DNA from: DT-110 sp964342305
Lineage (GTDB): Bacteria > Bacteroidota > Bacteroidia > Chitinophagales > Saprospiraceae
Length of the DNA stretch: 64,000 nt
Direction of reading: 5' to 3'
NCBI GenBank assembly: GCA_964342305.1
Contig: CAYFGK010000012.1
Span: 1 to 64,000 of the forward strand
Each line of letters begins with the position of its first letter. Position 1 is the stretch's first letter. Of this stretch, positions 63,018 through 64,000 are shown one piece after another. Made by a program: the position numbers and the translations under genes. Below the pieces are notes generated by a model. That model was not told the DNA's origin. It did not search any database and was given only the letters and a program-made list of their open reading frames with translations.

Positions 63018-63090
63018 TATACCGACAACGAAGTGGTTTTGCTCCGCAGTACTTCGTGCTGGGCCACCAAACCACTTCGGAAGCGGTATA
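63018..63090. repeat. 73-bp palindromic element, copy 2
   Basis: Terminal TATACCG/CGGTATA (7 bp) and an inner perfect 11-bp stem CGAAGTGGTTT/AAACCACTTCG, separated by a 4/4 internal loop, give an 18-bp stem around a 29-nt apex that can form its own small hairpin. It occupies much of the 62866-63198 gap, where I see no gene. Confidence 0.9.
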
Positions 63091-63198
63091 AAATATGAAA
63101 AGGAAGTCTGGTCGCTGGCACAGATGGGAAAACTAGCATTATTGATGCAACCACAGAAAATACTTTCCGGTCCTTCCTTGCAAAACGAATCAGATTAG

Positions 63199-63882
63199 AT
63201 GAAAGACCATCCTTTTTTCCTGCTGCTGATCCTGGCAGTCGTTTCTTGTACGTCCACCGAACCGATCCCCGACCCTGTAACCTTCGATGAACCATTAGCC
63301 GCCGAACTTAAGCGTATGGCCGACATAGATCAATTGGCGGCCGGTAATGCATTTCCTCCCGAAGGATATGAACATCTCTCCCAGGAAGACTGGCGATCCT
63401 TTAAGGATAGTATCTACCAAATCCACCAAAAACAGTTGGCTGAATTATTTGATCAGTATGGCTACCTCGGGATCGACCGGGTCGGTGAAGAGGGGGAAAA
63501 ACACTTTTGGTTAATGGTGCAACACAGCGATCATGTACCGGCTTTTCAGCAAAAAGTATTGGACGCCCTCCCCGCAGAGGTTGCCGACAGCAACGCCCAG
63601 GCAAGCCATTTGGCCTTGCTGACCGATCGCGTTCGCATAAACAACGGACAGAAGCAACTGTACGGTACGCAGGTACAATTTATCCCGGAGACCGGATGGA
63701 CCCTGCCCAAACCATTGGCCGACAGCGCCACCGTCAACGAGCGACGACTGGCCATCGGAATGGAACCCATCGAAGCCTATCTGAACCAAATGTCAGAATT
63801 ACACTTTATGCTTAATGGCCCGGTTTTCGAGGAATTAGGCATGTCGGAGGCTCCTCGGCTAGAGGTACCGGATGTGCAGTAG
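63199..63882 (+). CDS. DUF6624 lipoprotein
   Basis: A 227-aa lipoprotein with lipobox AVVSC (Cys17). It is the shorter paralogue of the 53661-54590 protein, without its TPR segment; shared motifs are FDQYGYLGIDRVG, FWLMVQHSDHVPAFQQKVL, LTDRVRINNGQKQLYGTQ and NERRLAIGMEPIEAYL. It is probably anchored in the periplasm. Function unknown. Confidence 0.82.
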   Translation: MKDHPFFLLLILAVVSCTSTEPIPDPVTFDEPLAAELKRMADIDQLAAGNAFPPEGYEHLSQEDWRSFKDSIYQIHQKQLAELFDQYGYLGIDRVGEEGEKHFWLMVQHSDHVPAFQQKVLDALPAEVADSNAQASHLALLTDRVRINNGQKQLYGTQVQFIPETGWTLPKPLADSATVNERRLAIGMEPIEAYLNQMSELHFMLNGPVFEELGMSEAPRLEVPDVQ

Positions 63883-63897
63883 CCGACCGGAATATTA

Positions 63898-63914
63898 TTT
63901 TTTTTTTGCGAAAG
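63898..63914 (+). repeat. Minihairpin motif at the right edge
   Basis: A run of ten T followed by GCGAAAGC, 5 bp before a possible start at 63919. Confidence 0.65.
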
Positions 63915-63918
63915 CGAG

Positions 63919-64000
63919 ATGCCTATTGCTACTGATCCACAAATAGACGTGATTTGCGCGAATAATGAAATCCTCCTGAGGGAAACCGTATTGGTTTGTA
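63919..64000 (+). CDS. Possible start of a gene running off the window
   Basis: An ATG at 63919 opens a frame that stays open to the window end (27 codons: MPIATDPQIDVICANNEILLRE...). The start-like pattern, with a short acidic stretch and a helix, loosely resembles small ECF sigma factors, but too little is visible to assign it. Confidence 0.3.
   Translation, partial: MPIATDPQIDVICANNEILLRETVLVC

Noticed and set aside
3829..63914. Reading every minihairpin motif as an intrinsic terminator
   Set aside because: Over half are inside genes, the stem is only three base pairs, and the T-run is on the 5' side as often as the 3' side.
1..64000. tRNA, rRNA, prophage or insertion sequence
   Set aside because: I saw no cloverleaf-like sequence, rRNA segment, transposase or integrase; a covariance-model search would be needed to be certain about tRNAs and small RNAs.

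Overview
The window comes from a Bacteroidota chromosome, most likely a member of the Saprospiria/Lewinella type (this placement is inference). The signs are promoters of the TAnnTTTG (-7) class, three large secreted proteins ending in type IX secretion (T9SS) sorting domains, a Bacteroidota-type LptD, DUF6089 and PorT-like outer-membrane barrels, and DUF6624 proteins. I see no rRNA, tRNA, CRISPR array, prophage or insertion sequence. About 46 protein genes are supported, mostly chromosomal core and lineage-specific genes.

Layout. 1-4.8 kb (minus strand): an ArsC-like phosphatase, polyphosphate kinase ppk1, and btaA and btaB for phosphorus-free betaine lipid, which together look like a phosphorus-economy cluster. 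5-15.3 kb is an envelope block: DUF6089 barrel, MsbA-type ABC exporter, murB, a GT2 glycosyltransferase, an MCE lipid-transport protein, a cell-wall amidase, and divergent lptD, which probably starts at TTG. 15.4-22.4 kb: one 7-kb gene for a secreted protein with about 17 cysteine-bracketed modules, a dockerin-like segment and a T9SS tail. 22.6-24.7 kb: an unknown helical protein and a DsbA-family protein. 24.7-28.8 kb: ilvD-ilvB-ilvH for branched-chain amino acids. 29-38.7 kb: an outer-membrane barrel, rimO, a T9SS-secreted beta-propeller protein, a small lipoprotein, a membrane protein, msrB, an unknown helical protein and a DPP-IV-like S9 peptidase. 39-46 kb: TetR regulator, MRJP-like protein, RluA-type pseudouridine synthase, Cys/Met-metabolism PLP enzyme, unknown protein, PhzF-like isomerase and tyrS. 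46.2-50.8 kb: a second giant T9SS/dockerin protein. 50.9-58.2 kb: GNAT enzymes, a compact ABC exporter, DUF1801, DUF6624, SRPBCC and ABM proteins, a serine hydrolase and a conserved unknown. 58.2-64 kb: a two-component system, a SulP anion transporter, a small unknown and a second DUF6624 lipoprotein.

The intergenic DNA is unusually structured. Convergent gene ends carry long hairpins built from a small set of low-complexity words (TTTGAGG, CATTCATCATT, GAATTGGAG). A 73-bp palindromic element occurs twice at 70/73 identity and once in a shorter, diverged form. A 19-bp palindrome recurs behind two unrelated genes. The most striking signal is a short motif, a T-run followed by a three-base stem and a GNRA tetraloop (for example TTTTTGGCGAAAGCC). 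It occurs about 23 times in 64 kb, on both strands, inside genes in different reading frames and just upstream of starts, and its stem bases covary between copies. No named feature class explains it, and it is my leading candidate for an undescribed system.
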